From Tubiluchus corallicola (lineage: Eukaryota; Priapulida; Priapulimorpha; Priapulimorphida; Tubiluchidae): a stretch of 64,000 nt of DNA. The stretch's first letter is position 1. Each line of letters begins with the position of its first letter. Location of the stretch: the NCBI GenBank assembly GCA_030141605.1, contig JAQGDQ010002405.1, positions 1 to 64,000 on the forward strand. Reading direction: 5' to 3'. Below, piece after piece: positions 28,330-38,926 of this stretch. The translations under genes were made by a program, and so were the position numbers. The notes under the pieces are model-generated. The model made no database searches, had not been told where the DNA came from, and saw only the letters and a program-made list of their open reading frames with translations.

Positions 28330-29498
28330 TGTAGCCTTCCTCTTATTGCATCAGTCGGGTTCATGTTCGATATCTTCCCGGATGGCAGATAGCTTACAAC
28401 TGTTGTTGCTATCACTATAAAAGCAATAGTACCCAGCACTAGACCCAAACCATACTCGGGATATATAATTTCCGCAATAGCCAAGCCATACTCATCACTA
28501 CCAGCAGGCATTGAATAGCCTTTTGCAGAAGTGTAATAGAACAGTGGTAATCCGTAAACTGCAGCCATAAATAGCGCAAACAAAGAGTTCATAGCTCCCT
28601 CAAGAGTAAAAAGCCACACAACACCTCGCCGGGTCATTCCTAAAGCCATGAACAGCCCAATCTCTTTCTGCCGCCTGAAGACCGATAAAACCTGTGTGTC
28701 AAACACAGCAAGCATAGCTAACGCCATAAGAACCACATAAAGCACCGAACCGCCAATCGACTTCGATTTTATAACCCGGGTAAGATCAACAGTAAGCTCA
28801 TCCACCGACTTATAACTCCAACCTCCCATATCCGACAACTCCCGATATTCGGAAGACACTACAAGCATGGTAGCTTCACCAGGCAGCTGCAGCATGCCTT
28901 GCAACCCTTCCAAAGAGAGCCACACAACACCCATATCTACAGCAGGAACATTGGTGTCAAACACATCTGCAATCACTATCTCAGTCGCATCAAATGTGCC
29001 ATTAGAGTCACGCCACCTAACAAGAACTATATCTCCCTTATCAAGCTCACAGCTTTTAGCCATCCTCTTGCCTATCAGCGCTGAAGCTAAAAAACCACCA
29101 CCCTTCAGAACTGAAGTCGGAAGCTCCAAAACGGTCTGCTCCGGAGGAATACCCTTTAATATTACCGACTGCATCCTACCCGCAGGATATAATGTGCCTT
29201 GTGAAATAACAATAGGCACAACAGCTCCGCTATCCACCACCTGCTGTAACTCTTCCGGAATAGGCGCATGACAGCTTTCAAGTGTAAATGGATCATAAGG
29301 ATCGTAATCGGGATGCCAAAACTGACCTCCGCCAACCTCCCACGCAATCATATCACGCTTAGCCTGCATATCCCAGCCATCTATAATACCCTGATGCCAT
29401 ATAATCAAAACATATGACAAAGAGAGAACAAAAGCGTTGAGCCATACTCTGAGCCCCGCCCCTAAAAGGTTTCTAAGTGCTAACTTAAATATCGGCAC
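28326..29498 (-). CDS. FtsX/LolC-type ABC transporter permease (first of two)
   Basis: 390 residues with an N-terminal transmembrane helix (about 14-34), a periplasmic domain (about 40-235) and a C-terminal FtsX domain with three helices. The loop FRRQKEIGLFMALGMTRRGV near residue 270 is the family's coupling region. First gene of the permease-permease-LolA-like set. The matching ATP-binding subunit (LolD/MacB type) is not upstream or downstream in this window. Confidence 0.9.
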   Translation of the reverse strand: MPIFKLALRNLLGAGLRVWLNAFVLSLSYVLIIWHQGIIDGWDMQAKRDMIAWEVGGGQFWHPDYDPYDPFTLESCHAPIPEELQQVVDSGAVVPIVISQGTLYPAGRMQSVILKGIPPEQTVLELPTSVLKGGGFLASALIGKRMAKSCELDKGDIVLVRWRDSNGTFDATEIVIADVFDTNVPAVDMGVVWLSLEGLQGMLQLPGEATMLVVSSEYRELSDMGGWSYKSVDELTVDLTRVIKSKSIGGSVLYVVLMALAMLAVFDTQVLSVFRRQKEIGLFMALGMTRRGVVWLFTLEGAMNSLFALFMAAVYGLPLFYYTSAKGYSMPAGSDEYGLAIAEIIYPEYGLGLVLGTIAFIVIATTVVSYLPSGKISNMNPTDAIRGRLQ

Positions 29499-30110
29499 AA
29501 TAATAAGATGAGTTATATACTACTATATTTTTATATGACTCTTAAAACCATAAATAAAAACAGAAAACCTGTCAGAACGAACTTAAGCAAAATTTTGAAA
29601 CTATTAAAAACTGTGCAATCAAACAAGGCAATTCAGTGTGAAAAAGACCCCTAATTAGCATTAAGTATTACATATGCAAAAGCTATCCCCGGTATATCCA
29701 CTCAACAGTGTATTGACATGTCCTTGCTAAATAATTATAAGTAAGAATAAAACCATAACACTCCAAGCAGCTCAAAACTGAGCTCTACATCGATAGTTAC
29801 CACTCATGCTCTTACTCATGTAGAAACTGCTTGCAACAAATGCTCACACTAAAATATAGATAAAACTTTCATTATGCACGCTCCATCCTACGAGAAACAT
29901 TAGGAAAAAGATCATACCTATCACTAAATAACCTGAATGGGGATCAATTACTAAAACCCTGACTCTATTACTCTTTAAAAATAAGAGCCCCATCCCAGGC
30001 ATATTAAACCGGGCAACGTTGAAAAACACCTTTGACCTCTTTCAGTAGTGACCTAAATGAGGATTTTGACGAATAACATTAGTTTAGTAAAAAGATAAGT
30101 TTTGCAAAAA
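29499..30110. other. Intergenic stretch with a copy of the diverged dispersed repeat
   Basis: No convincing gene; a 61-codon minus-strand frame near 29.85-30.03 kb has no recognisable family. At about 30046-30110 lies a copy of the dispersed repeat (CCTAAATGAGGATTTTGACG followed by AAGTTTTGCAAAAA), which runs directly into the polA promoter. Confidence 0.5.
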
Positions 30111-30130
30111 TACCAGTATTTATATCTTTG
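30101..30130 (+). promoter_or_regulatory. Promoter of polA
   Basis: TTTG at 30101-30104 and TATCTTTG at 30123-30130 with an 18-bp gap fit the Bacteroidota sigma-ABfr consensus (TTTG then TAnnTTTG). The ATG follows about 65 bp downstream. The -33 element is supplied by the end of the dispersed repeat copy. Confidence 0.65.
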
Positions 30131-30194
30131 TGTGAGCTTGATGTAACATAACAATTTACCCTTTCAAAAACAGCAAAACAGGCTGTACTTTATA

Positions 30195-32963
30195 ATGAAA
30201 AAGCTATTTCTTCTTGATGCATACGCACTTATATACAGGGCGTACTTCGCCTTCATAAAAAACCCGCGATATAGCCCCAAGGGCATTAATACCTCCGCAA
30301 TATTCGGCTTTACAAATACTTTGGAGCAGCTTTTGAAAAAAGAAGAACCCTCTCATATAGCGGTAGCCTTTGACATGTCAGAACCTACATTCAGGCACAA
30401 AATATTTAAAAAATACAAGGCACAACGTGAAGAGATGCCCGAAGATATTAGAAACTCTATACCCTACATACGAAAAATCATAGAGGCCTACAATATTCCA
30501 ATAATTGAAAAAAAGGGATATGAGGCGGATGATGTTATCGGAACCATAGCAAAACAGGCCTGCAAAGAAGACTTTGAAGTCTACATGATAACCCCTGACA
30601 AAGACTACGCCCAGCTAGTATCCGAAAACATATTTATGTATAAACCCAAGCGCATGGGGAATGATGTGGAGATCTGGGGAGTAGAGCAAGTAATGGATAA
30701 CTTCCGGGTATCTAACCCCACACAGGTAATAGATATCTTAGCGCTTATGGGCGATACTGCTGATAATATACCCGGATGCCCGGGAGTAGGACCAAAAACA
30801 GCAATGCAGTTAATCGAACAGTTTGAAAACATAGATAACATCTATCAAAACACAGGTAAGCTGAAAGGGAAACAAAAAGAGCGCTTACAAGAAAATGAAG
30901 AGCAGGTGAGGCTATCCAAAAAACTTGCAACAATAGTTCTGGACGTACCGCTCGATATAAAACCCGAACAAATGAGCAAAGTGGATCCCAACAGAGAAAA
31001 GCTGCACAACCTATTTGATGATCTGGGATTCACAAAACTTGCCGCCCAGTATGGCAATGGAGCTACACAACAAATAGCATTTGGAGAAGGTACACTATTT
31101 GCAAACATGTCACAACCAGTGACACCACCTCATAAAGTAGAAAAGCAAAACGAAAAACTAACCTCTGCAAACCATAACTATGTACTGGTCGATTCGGAGA
31201 AGAAAAGATCAGAACTCCACTCCAGACTTAAGGCAGAAAAAGAGTTCTGTTTTGATGTCGAAACCACCGGACTGGACCCTCACACAGCTGAACCAATAGG
31301 AATATCCTTCTCTTTTCGTGACACGGAAGCCTACTTTGTACCTCTGCCGCCTGATCCAGAACCAGCTAAAGCTATTATACAGGAGTTTGCTTCGGTCTTT
31401 GAAGATGAAAATATTTTGAAAATAGGACAAAACATTAAATACGACATACTAATACTGACTCGCTATGGTGCTGAAGTAAAAGAACCTTACTTCGACACCA
31501 TGATCGCTCACTACCTTATACAGCCTGAACTACGACACAACCTTGACTACCTTAGCAAAATATACTTAGGATACATTAAAATACCTATTGAGTCCCTAAT
31601 TGGGGAGCGTGGAAAAAATCAGCGCTCAATGAGGCAAGTACCCCCCGAAAAACTACTTGAATACGCCTGTGAAGACGCTGATATAACCCGAAGATTGAAA
31701 CCAATCCTTCTAAAAGAGATGGAGAGCACCGGTGTGACTAAGCTGTTCCATGAAATAGAGATGCCACTAGTAAAAATACTGGTTTCAATGGAACTATCGG
31801 GCGTAAAAATAGATAAAAATGCGTTGTTGACATATGCAGAACATCTAAGAAATGTAGCAATAGGCCTTGAAAAGGAAATAACAGAACTGGCTGGAGAAGA
31901 GTTTAATATATCTTCGCCAAAACAGCTGGGAACAATCCTTTTTGACAAGTTAAAACTCAATCCTAAAGCAAAAAAGACAAAAACAAAACAATACTCTACC
32001 AGTGAAGAGGTATTGGTACAGTTACAAAACAAACACTCTATCGTTCAGAAAATATTAGAATACAGGGGGATAAAAAAACTGCTGTCTACCTACGTGGAAG
32101 CCCTTCCCAGGTTGGTAAACCCAGTGACAGGTAAAATACACACCTCCTTTAATCAAACCGTAGTGGCAACGGGTAGGCTTAGCTCGAAAAACCCAAACAT
32201 GCAAAACATACCCATCAGGGATGAAAGTGGCAAAGAGATAAGAAGAGCATTTATCCCGTCAGACAAAGAACACATATACCTCTCAGCCGACTACTCCCAA
32301 ATAGAGCTTCGCATCATGGCAGCAATGTCGCAAGATAATGAAATGGCCGAAGCATTCAGAAAACGTGAAGACATACACCTAACAACAGCATCTAAGATAT
32401 TTGGTGTAGACATGGACAGAGTAACACCGGAAATGAGGAGAAAAGCCAAAACCGCCAACTTCGGAATTATATACGGCATCTCTGCATTCGGACTATCTCA
32501 AAGGCTTAACATTCCCCGGGCCGAATCCAAAGAGCTGATAGATGGGTACTTTAGCAGCTTTGGTATGGTAAGAGAATTTATTGACAAACAGATAGAACAA
32601 GCACGCAAAGACGGATTTGTAAAAACTATGATGGGAAGAAAACGATACCTCAACGATATAAACTCAGCTAACACTATGGTAAGAAAAATAGCCGAGCGAA
32701 ATGCCGTCAATGCGCCTATACAAGGATCTGCAGCAGATATTATAAAAATCGCAATGATAAACATACATCGCAAAATGGAGGAAAAAGGGATGAAATCAAA
32801 AATGATCCTGCAAGTGCACGATGAATTGAACTTTGATGCCTATAAGCCCGAACTGGAAGAATTGATGGAAATTGTAAAATTTGAAATGGAAAATGCTGTA
32901 CAGATACAGATACCTCTCACTGTTGAAATACATGCAGCTAAAAATTGGCTTGATGCTCACTAA
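30195..32963 (+). CDS. polA: DNA polymerase I
   Basis: 922 residues with all three domains. The 5'-3' exonuclease/flap domain is at about 1-290 (LFLLDAYALIYRAYFA, GYEADDVIGT, GDTADNIPG). The 3'-5' proofreading domain (about 330-510) keeps the ExoI motif DVETTGLDP, so proofreading is probably active. The polymerase domain (about 540-922) carries YSQIELRIMA (motif A), RRKAKTANFGIIYG (motif B) and QVHDELNFD (motif C). It fills Okazaki gaps and repairs DNA. It is monocistronic, and the length is normal for Bacteroidota. Confidence 0.98.
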   Translation: MKKLFLLDAYALIYRAYFAFIKNPRYSPKGINTSAIFGFTNTLEQLLKKEEPSHIAVAFDMSEPTFRHKIFKKYKAQREEMPEDIRNSIPYIRKIIEAYNIPIIEKKGYEADDVIGTIAKQACKEDFEVYMITPDKDYAQLVSENIFMYKPKRMGNDVEIWGVEQVMDNFRVSNPTQVIDILALMGDTADNIPGCPGVGPKTAMQLIEQFENIDNIYQNTGKLKGKQKERLQENEEQVRLSKKLATIVLDVPLDIKPEQMSKVDPNREKLHNLFDDLGFTKLAAQYGNGATQQIAFGEGTLFANMSQPVTPPHKVEKQNEKLTSANHNYVLVDSEKKRSELHSRLKAEKEFCFDVETTGLDPHTAEPIGISFSFRDTEAYFVPLPPDPEPAKAIIQEFASVFEDENILKIGQNIKYDILILTRYGAEVKEPYFDTMIAHYLIQPELRHNLDYLSKIYLGYIKIPIESLIGERGKNQRSMRQVPPEKLLEYACEDADITRRLKPILLKEMESTGVTKLFHEIEMPLVKILVSMELSGVKIDKNALLTYAEHLRNVAIGLEKEITELAGEEFNISSPKQLGTILFDKLKLNPKAKKTKTKQYSTSEEVLVQLQNKHSIVQKILEYRGIKKLLSTYVEALPRLVNPVTGKIHTSFNQTVVATGRLSSKNPNMQNIPIRDESGKEIRRAFIPSDKEHIYLSADYSQIELRIMAAMSQDNEMAEAFRKREDIHLTTASKIFGVDMDRVTPEMRRKAKTANFGIIYGISAFGLSQRLNIPRAESKELIDGYFSSFGMVREFIDKQIEQARKDGFVKTMMGRKRYLNDINSANTMVRKIAERNAVNAPIQGSAADIIKIAMINIHRKMEEKGMKSKMILQVHDELNFDAYKPELEELMEIVKFEMENAVQIQIPLTVEIHAAKNWLDAH

Positions 32964-33523
32964 AACATGATAATCACACCTGTCTAAACACTCAGCCTTC
33001 ACTCCCCTATTGCTTATAAAACCATATGATGAAACCTTCGCAAGGCAAAAACACACCTACACTCTATTCTATTCCAATTTAATAACCGTAAGACTTTCCC
33101 ACAGCTTTCATTTCCTTAAAATAAGTATTTAAACTTTTTTAACTATATTGTAAATAAAATTTAATACCTGGTAAAGCTACAAATCGTTATAGCTCTTTGC
33201 CATAATATAATATACTAAACTAAACAATATGAGGCCATTACAAAACAAAGCGCTTTGATTCAAATCAAGAAAAATTTCAATAAAAAGTCGCAATTTACTG
33301 ATGTAAAATAAAGGCTTTGAAGAGAACTTTAAAGAAAAAATGAGTATTGCAAAGGGCTCATTGTACAAAACCAAATTTAAAAACTTAGCGTGTCTCTCTT
33401 TCTGGTTTAGCTCCCATTTGGGATAAACTATGTCGTTTCTGTATAGCCTGGAATTTTCCCGAAAGGGCGTTGCTTTTAAAAGCGAAAATAAATTTATTAT
33501 TAATTTTTAAATACTTTAAATCT
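32964..33523. other. Intergenic region before susC, with a dispersed-repeat copy
   Basis: About 560 bp without a gene. At 33286-33358 lies a clear copy of the diverged repeat (AGTCGCAATTTACTGATG ... AATGAGTATTGCAAAGG). The 140 bp before susC hold no perfect TAnnTTTG box, so its promoter is not assigned. Confidence 0.55.
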
Positions 33524-36500
33524 ATGAGGAAAATAAGTCTAAGTTTCATTTCAAAAACAAAGAGTTGGTGGAGCACTTATATTATGCTCCTTTTTATGCT
33601 GACAGGAGGGGCACTTTCCGCTCAGCAAAAGACAATTAGTGGTACCGTAACAGAAGAGAACGGGAACCCTATTACGGGAGTAACAGTAATGGTTAAAGGT
33701 ACAACTATAGGGGTAATCACAGACTGGGAGGGGAAATACAATTTGTCCCAAATACCTGCTGATGCTAATGTATTGGTATTCTCCTACATTGGTATGCTAA
33801 CACAAGATGCTGAAATTGGGGACCGAACCAATATTAACGTAACCATGAAATCAGACATTATTAATGTTGACGAAGTTATTATTGTTGGCTACGGTACCCA
33901 GCAAAAGAAAACCTTGACAGGTGCTGTTACCTCTGTCTCAGAAGATGAGCTACGCTCGATTCCTGTAGCTAATGCAGCTTCACGTATACAAGGAAGGGTT
34001 GCAGGTGTTACAATAACCAATGATAACTCTCCCGGAGGAGAAGCTACCGTGCGTGTTCGTGGCATTGGATCTGTAAACAACAACGATCCGCTATACATTA
34101 TTGACGGGGTGCCTTCAACTGACGGACTAAGTAAAATCAATCCCAACGATATTGAATCCATGTCGGTGCTTAAAGATGCTTCCTCCTCAGCTATATACGG
34201 TGTTCGTGCTGCTAATGGAGTTATTATTATTACTACAAAGCGTGGAAAACCGGGAAAGACAAGACTTAGTTTCGATGCGCGTTTCGGGATACAACGCGCC
34301 ACCAATCAACTGGACCTGTTGAATACCCAAGAGTATGCGGATCTTTTGTGGATGGAAAACCGCAATGCGGGATTAAATCCGGGAGATAATGGCTGGGGAA
34401 ATGAACAGTTAGGGTATGGAGAAACACCCATTATTCCCGACTATATAATACCTGCAGGCAAGATGGAAGGCGAAGTGGATGAAAGTAGCTATTCATACCC
34501 AAGTCCCTACAATGGCATTACTCGTGCTAACAAGCAAGGCACTAACTGGTACGATGAGATATTTAACCTTGCCCCTGTGCAGGAATACAACATAGGCCTG
34601 TCGGGAGGAAGCGAAAACAGCAACTACGCTTTTTCTGCCGGATATATGGAACAGGAAGGAATAGTTATGCACACCGGTTTTGAGCGATTCTCCCTACGCT
34701 CTAACGCTGATGCTAAAGTTACAGACTGGCTGGAAATAGGGGAAAGCCTCGGAGCTTCATATGTCAACCGTAATGGATTTGGTAATAATGATGAGGGAAA
34801 CTCTGTCTCTTGGGCTTATAGAATGCAACCTATCATTCCAGTTTATGATATTAAAGGCAACTTTGCCGGAACACAGGCTGCAACAACAGGTAACGCACAA
34901 AACCCCGTAGCTGTACTCACTCGCAACAAGGATGATTATGTTCGGGAAATGCGTATACTCGCAAATGTATATGCACAGCTAAACCTACCTAAAAACCTTA
35001 CGTTTCGAACTCTGTTTGGTGTCGATTACAATAGCACGCGCGAACAGGACCGGCGCATTATGGATCCGGAATTTTCAGAAGGAAAACCTAACGACCAACT
35101 AACACAGAAGTTTGAAGGAGGAATCCAGTGGAACTGGTCAAACACACTTAATTTTAGCACTACTATTGATGATATACATAACATTAAGGTGCTGCTGGGA
35201 TCTGAATGCGTTAGCGACTACTGGGAGTGGTTTAATGCAAGCCGGAGTGTATACTTTATGACAGATACAGACTACATGGTCTTAGACTCGGGAGAATCCG
35301 ATCAGACCGCGACAGGATCCTTTGACGAATGGTTTACATTTTCCTACTTTGGCAGAATAAACTACAGCTTTAGAGATAAGTATCTTCTAGAAGCTGTTTT
35401 ACGTCGTGATGGCTCTTCAAGATTTGCAAAAACGCATCGATGGGGAACATTCCCCGCACTCTCTGCTGGGTGGAGAATATCTGAAGAATCTTTTTTGACA
35501 GAGTATGGCTGGCTTAACGACCTTAAATTAAGAATAGGCTGGGGCCAAAATGGTAATGACAACGTTGGTGGAAACTACAATAGCTACAGCACCTATCGGG
35601 CTCATATTAACGAATCATACTACAGCCTGTCAGGATCAAACACATCCACGGTGCCAGGATTCCACCGCTATAAGCTGGGTAACCTGGATGGAAAATGGGA
35701 ATCTACCACAACCACCAATGTTGGCCTCGATATTACGGTATTTGACAGTAAACTGCAGGTCAATTTCGACTGGTATAACCGTCTGACCACAGATATGCTT
35801 TACAAACAACAACTTCCCAGTGTGTATGGATATTTGGTACTTCCTGCCATAAATGTTGGCGAGATGAAAAACAGAGGGTGTGATCTGATGATCACTTATC
35901 ACGGACAGGCAGGTAATGACTTCTATTTTGATATCCGTGCCAGCATCTCCCACTACAAAAACGAAATCACAAAACTTAATGATAACTCGAACGAAATTCT
36001 CTGGGGAGATGAGCTTCGTCAAAACATATACACCGCAAGTACAAGTGGTAGACCCATATCTTCCTTCTATGGATATGTGGTTGAAGGTATTTTCAACACA
36101 GCAGAAGAGATCGCTGCACATAGCCCATATAACCCTGATAAAGATGGAGTTGACAGCTATAGCCGCCCCGGAGTATTCAAATATAAAGATGTGAACGGCG
36201 ATGGCAAGATAACATCGGAGGATCGCACCTTTATAGGCAGCCCACACCCCGATTTTACTTATGGGCTAAACATTGGCTCACAGTATAAAAGCTGGGATAT
36301 GACAATGTTTATTCAGGGGTCACAAGGCAATAAACTGATAAACTATGTAAACCGGTGGATACTATTTAGCAACTTTCAGGGAAATCGTAGCACACAAAGA
36401 CTCTATGAATCATGGACAGCCGAACGTTATGAAAACGGAGATAAAATTACAATGCCTATCGCACTTAAAGATGACGAAGTGATGCAAAGAACCTCAACTT

Positions 36501-36763
36501 TCTTTGTTGAAGATGGCTCTTACCTCCGCATAAAGGACCTACAAATTGGCTATACCATCCCGGCAGAAGTAACCTCTAAATGGGGCATTGAGCGTTTAAG
36601 GCTTTATGCACAAGCAACAAATCTGCTTACAATTACCGGATACAGTGGACTCGACCCTGAGATTATCAACAATGGCGATAATGCAGATCGCCATATTGGC
36701 GTGGATGAGGGTGTTTACCCCACCTCACAAATGTTTCTTTTTGGGATAAACCTGAACTTGTAA
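33524..36763 (+). CDS. SusC/RagA-type TonB-linked outer-membrane transporter
   Basis: About 1079 residues starting at MRKISLSF; the 18 codons upstream in frame do not fit a signal peptide. After the signal (ending near GALSAQQ) comes a CarboxypepD_reg-like domain (about 35-115; ISGTVTEENGNPITGVTVMVKG). The TonB-linked plug follows, with VGYGTQQKKTLTGAVTSV and the SusC hallmark DPLYIIDGVPS. The remainder is the 22-strand barrel. With the SusD lipoprotein 38 bp downstream it forms a TonB-powered importer for glycans or peptides. No glycosidase, sigma/anti-sigma or hybrid sensor gene is adjacent, so the substrate is unknown. Confidence 0.95.
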   Translation: MRKISLSFISKTKSWWSTYIMLLFMLTGGALSAQQKTISGTVTEENGNPITGVTVMVKGTTIGVITDWEGKYNLSQIPADANVLVFSYIGMLTQDAEIGDRTNINVTMKSDIINVDEVIIVGYGTQQKKTLTGAVTSVSEDELRSIPVANAASRIQGRVAGVTITNDNSPGGEATVRVRGIGSVNNNDPLYIIDGVPSTDGLSKINPNDIESMSVLKDASSSAIYGVRAANGVIIITTKRGKPGKTRLSFDARFGIQRATNQLDLLNTQEYADLLWMENRNAGLNPGDNGWGNEQLGYGETPIIPDYIIPAGKMEGEVDESSYSYPSPYNGITRANKQGTNWYDEIFNLAPVQEYNIGLSGGSENSNYAFSAGYMEQEGIVMHTGFERFSLRSNADAKVTDWLEIGESLGASYVNRNGFGNNDEGNSVSWAYRMQPIIPVYDIKGNFAGTQAATTGNAQNPVAVLTRNKDDYVREMRILANVYAQLNLPKNLTFRTLFGVDYNSTREQDRRIMDPEFSEGKPNDQLTQKFEGGIQWNWSNTLNFSTTIDDIHNIKVLLGSECVSDYWEWFNASRSVYFMTDTDYMVLDSGESDQTATGSFDEWFTFSYFGRINYSFRDKYLLEAVLRRDGSSRFAKTHRWGTFPALSAGWRISEESFLTEYGWLNDLKLRIGWGQNGNDNVGGNYNSYSTYRAHINESYYSLSGSNTSTVPGFHRYKLGNLDGKWESTTTTNVGLDITVFDSKLQVNFDWYNRLTTDMLYKQQLPSVYGYLVLPAINVGEMKNRGCDLMITYHGQAGNDFYFDIRASISHYKNEITKLNDNSNEILWGDELRQNIYTASTSGRPISSFYGYVVEGIFNTAEEIAAHSPYNPDKDGVDSYSRPGVFKYKDVNGDGKITSEDRTFIGSPHPDFTYGLNIGSQYKSWDMTMFIQGSQGNKLINYVNRWILFSNFQGNRSTQRLYESWTAERYENGDKITMPIALKDDEVMQRTSTFFVEDGSYLRIKDLQIGYTIPAEVTSKWGIERLRLYAQATNLLTITGYSGLDPEIINNGDNADRHIGVDEGVYPTSQMFLFGINLNL

Positions 36764-36801
36764 CCCTGATAGTTTTTATAAATTAAAAACACATATAAAT
36801 T

Positions 36802-38508
36802 ATGAAAAAGACATATATTATTATAGCACTAGTAACAATTGTTTTATACTCCTGCTCTGACTCCTGGTTTGAGATTAAACCCAAAGGGCAGGCTCATGTT
36901 GAACTACTTTATAATAAAGAAGGTGTAAATGCCCTATTAACCGGCACCTATGCTGTTGTTGACGGAACAAATCGCCCAAGTGCAGACAACTGGGCAAGCG
37001 CCGTTTCTAACTGGGTTTGGGGCAGTGTTGCCTCAGATGATGCATACAAGGGTTCATCATCTGGTGACCAGCCCAGTATTAACCCTATTGAGGGATTTTA
37101 TGTTGACGCTGAAAATACGTATGTAAAAAACCACTGGGAGCCGCTTTATGATGGTATTCGCCGTGCTAATGATGTTTTGCTGGCTACTGTTAAGGCGGAT
37201 GATATGAGTGAAAAAGAAAAAGCTCAGGCTGAAGCCCAGGCAAAATTTCTCAGAGCACATTTCTATGTCGAACTTACACTGGTACATGGGAAGGTACCAT
37301 ACATTGACGAAAACACAGAAGAGCCACATACTGTACCAAATGACAGGCTCGTATGGAGTGAAATAGAGAGTGACCTGGAGTTTGCAGTAGACAACCTGCC
37401 AGATAACTGGGGAAGTGATAAAGGGCGTGCAACACAATGGGCAGCAAAAACCTATCTGGCCCGCGTCTACATGTTTCAAGGAAAATTTAATATGGCAAAA
37501 CCGGTGCTGGACGATGTCTACTCCAGTGGGGTATTTCAGCTAGTTGAAAGTTATGAGATGAATTATGAAATCAACCACAACAATAACAAAGAATCAATAT
37601 TCGAGATACAGTATGCTGTAAACGATGGCTCCAACGGCTCGTATAACGGAGGCTGGGGTGATGCCCTTAACTACCCTTTCGGGGGAGCTCCAACAGGAAC
37701 CTGCTGTGGCTTCTTTCAACCCACACATAGCCTCGTAAGCGCCTATAGGGTTGACGATAATACGGGGCTGCCTCTGCTTAACGACACCTACTCAGCAGAC
37801 GACATGCTGCCATTCGATCCCGAGCCTGACAAACAGTATAAAGGAACCATTGATCCCCGGCTCGACCACACTGTCGGACGCCCAGGAATTCCCTACCTAG
37901 ACTGGGGAATAATGGAAGGAAACTCATGGATACGCGAACCATCCAACGGAGGCCCGTACTTATACAAAAAAAACATGTTTAAAGAGGCAGAAAAAGCTAC
38001 AGCTCAAACATCTACAGGATGGACAACAGGCGTTAACAGTAACAACTTTCGTAAATTCAGACTGGGACATGTAATTTTGTGGCTGGCTGAATGTGAAGCA
38101 GAAATAGGATCTTTGACTCGCGCAACCTCTTTGGTAAATGAAATACGCAACAGAGCAAAATCCTCAAACGTAGTAAGATTTGACGATGGAGCTCCGGCCG
38201 CAAACTATAAAGTTGAACCGTATACGGAAGACTTCCCTTCCAAAGAGTATGCACTGAAAGCTATTCGCCACGAAACCCGCCTGGAATTTGCCATGGAGGG
38301 AATGCGTTTCTTTGATCTCGTACGCTGGGGAATAGCAGGAGATACTATGAATGACTACCTCAGTGTAGAAGGAACAGTTATGGTACACCTTTCCGGCAAA
38401 ACATTTTCCAAAGGACAACACGAAATCTGGCCTATCCCGCAAACTCAGATCGACCTGTCTATAGCTAATAACAACCCTGTCTTAAAACAGAATGAAGGCT
38501 ATTACTAA
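36802..38508 (+). CDS. SusD/RagB-type surface binding lipoprotein
   Basis: 568 residues with a lipoprotein signal (LYSC, Cys at 18). It has the tetratricopeptide-like SusD fold: HWEPLYDGIRRANDVL near 115, QAKFLRAHFYVELTLVHG near 145, and the C-terminal SusD signature RHETRLEFAMEGMRFFDLVRWG near 490. It is the lid subunit over the SusC barrel encoded directly upstream. Length and motifs are typical; ligand not predictable. Confidence 0.95.
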   Translation: MKKTYIIIALVTIVLYSCSDSWFEIKPKGQAHVELLYNKEGVNALLTGTYAVVDGTNRPSADNWASAVSNWVWGSVASDDAYKGSSSGDQPSINPIEGFYVDAENTYVKNHWEPLYDGIRRANDVLLATVKADDMSEKEKAQAEAQAKFLRAHFYVELTLVHGKVPYIDENTEEPHTVPNDRLVWSEIESDLEFAVDNLPDNWGSDKGRATQWAAKTYLARVYMFQGKFNMAKPVLDDVYSSGVFQLVESYEMNYEINHNNNKESIFEIQYAVNDGSNGSYNGGWGDALNYPFGGAPTGTCCGFFQPTHSLVSAYRVDDNTGLPLLNDTYSADDMLPFDPEPDKQYKGTIDPRLDHTVGRPGIPYLDWGIMEGNSWIREPSNGGPYLYKKNMFKEAEKATAQTSTGWTTGVNSNNFRKFRLGHVILWLAECEAEIGSLTRATSLVNEIRNRAKSSNVVRFDDGAPAANYKVEPYTEDFPSKEYALKAIRHETRLEFAMEGMRFFDLVRWGIAGDTMNDYLSVEGTVMVHLSGKTFSKGQHEIWPIPQTQIDLSIANNNPVLKQNEGYY

Positions 38509-38568
38509 AATGAGATCTTAAAAAAATAAAAAACTTAGCTCAGAATGAGGAAAAATCCAATGAAAACC

Positions 38569-38632
38569 CACAACTTACTGTTGTAAATGAAGATTTTGAA
38601 GAGAATATTAATAAAAATATGAACTTCGAAAA
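38569..38632 (+). repeat. Copy of the diverged dispersed repeat after susD
   Basis: ACAACTTACTGTTG then TAAATGAAGATTTTGAAGAG then AATATTAATAAAAATATGAA. It is best aligned with the copy at 33.29 kb, so two copies flank the SusC/SusD operon in the same orientation. Confidence 0.6.
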
Positions 38633-38663
38633 TATCAAAACAGGAAATCTTCAAACTCTGGTT

Positions 38664-38926
38664 AAACAGATAAAATAATAAAAGAGGTTGCAGCCATCAA
38701 ACTTGCAACCTCTTTATGCTTTGAGACCTTCGCAAAGACCTCACTTTATTATTTATCCGCTCCTGAAATTAATCCCAACCTGCTCAATATTATCAATATA
38801 GAATTTAAAACCTCAACAAATTATAGTGACCTAAAATGCAAGAACTTACTATAACTTACATGCAAAACTTTACAGATTATGATAGGAAAATCGTCAAAAC
38901 AAAATCAGATGAATCTTATAAACTCT
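38664..38926 (+). repeat. 263-bp direct repeat, left copy (target duplication of the IS1634-type element)
   Basis: Identical over all 263 bp to 40574-40836. It ends exactly where the terminal inverted repeat of the IS begins. The flanking bases differ (t versus g before it, the IS versus gcaaaacag after it), so the repeat limits are sharp. It holds a terminator hairpin but no gene. Confidence 0.95.
38681..38715. terminator. Hairpin terminator downstream of susD (duplicated)
   Basis: AAAGAGGTTGCA and TGCAACCTCTTT form a perfect 12-bp inverted repeat with an 11-nt loop and short T/A runs on both sides. It probably ends the susCD transcript. An identical copy lies at 40591-40625 within the right-hand direct repeat. 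Confidence 0.6.

Noticed and set aside
29844-30029. 61-codon minus-strand frame between the permeases and polA
   Set aside because: Hydrophobic but with no family match, no promoter or neighbour support, and it lies in stop-rich intergenic DNA.
35636-36247. 203-codon minus-strand frame inside susC
   Set aside because: Antisense to a well-supported coding region; no family features.
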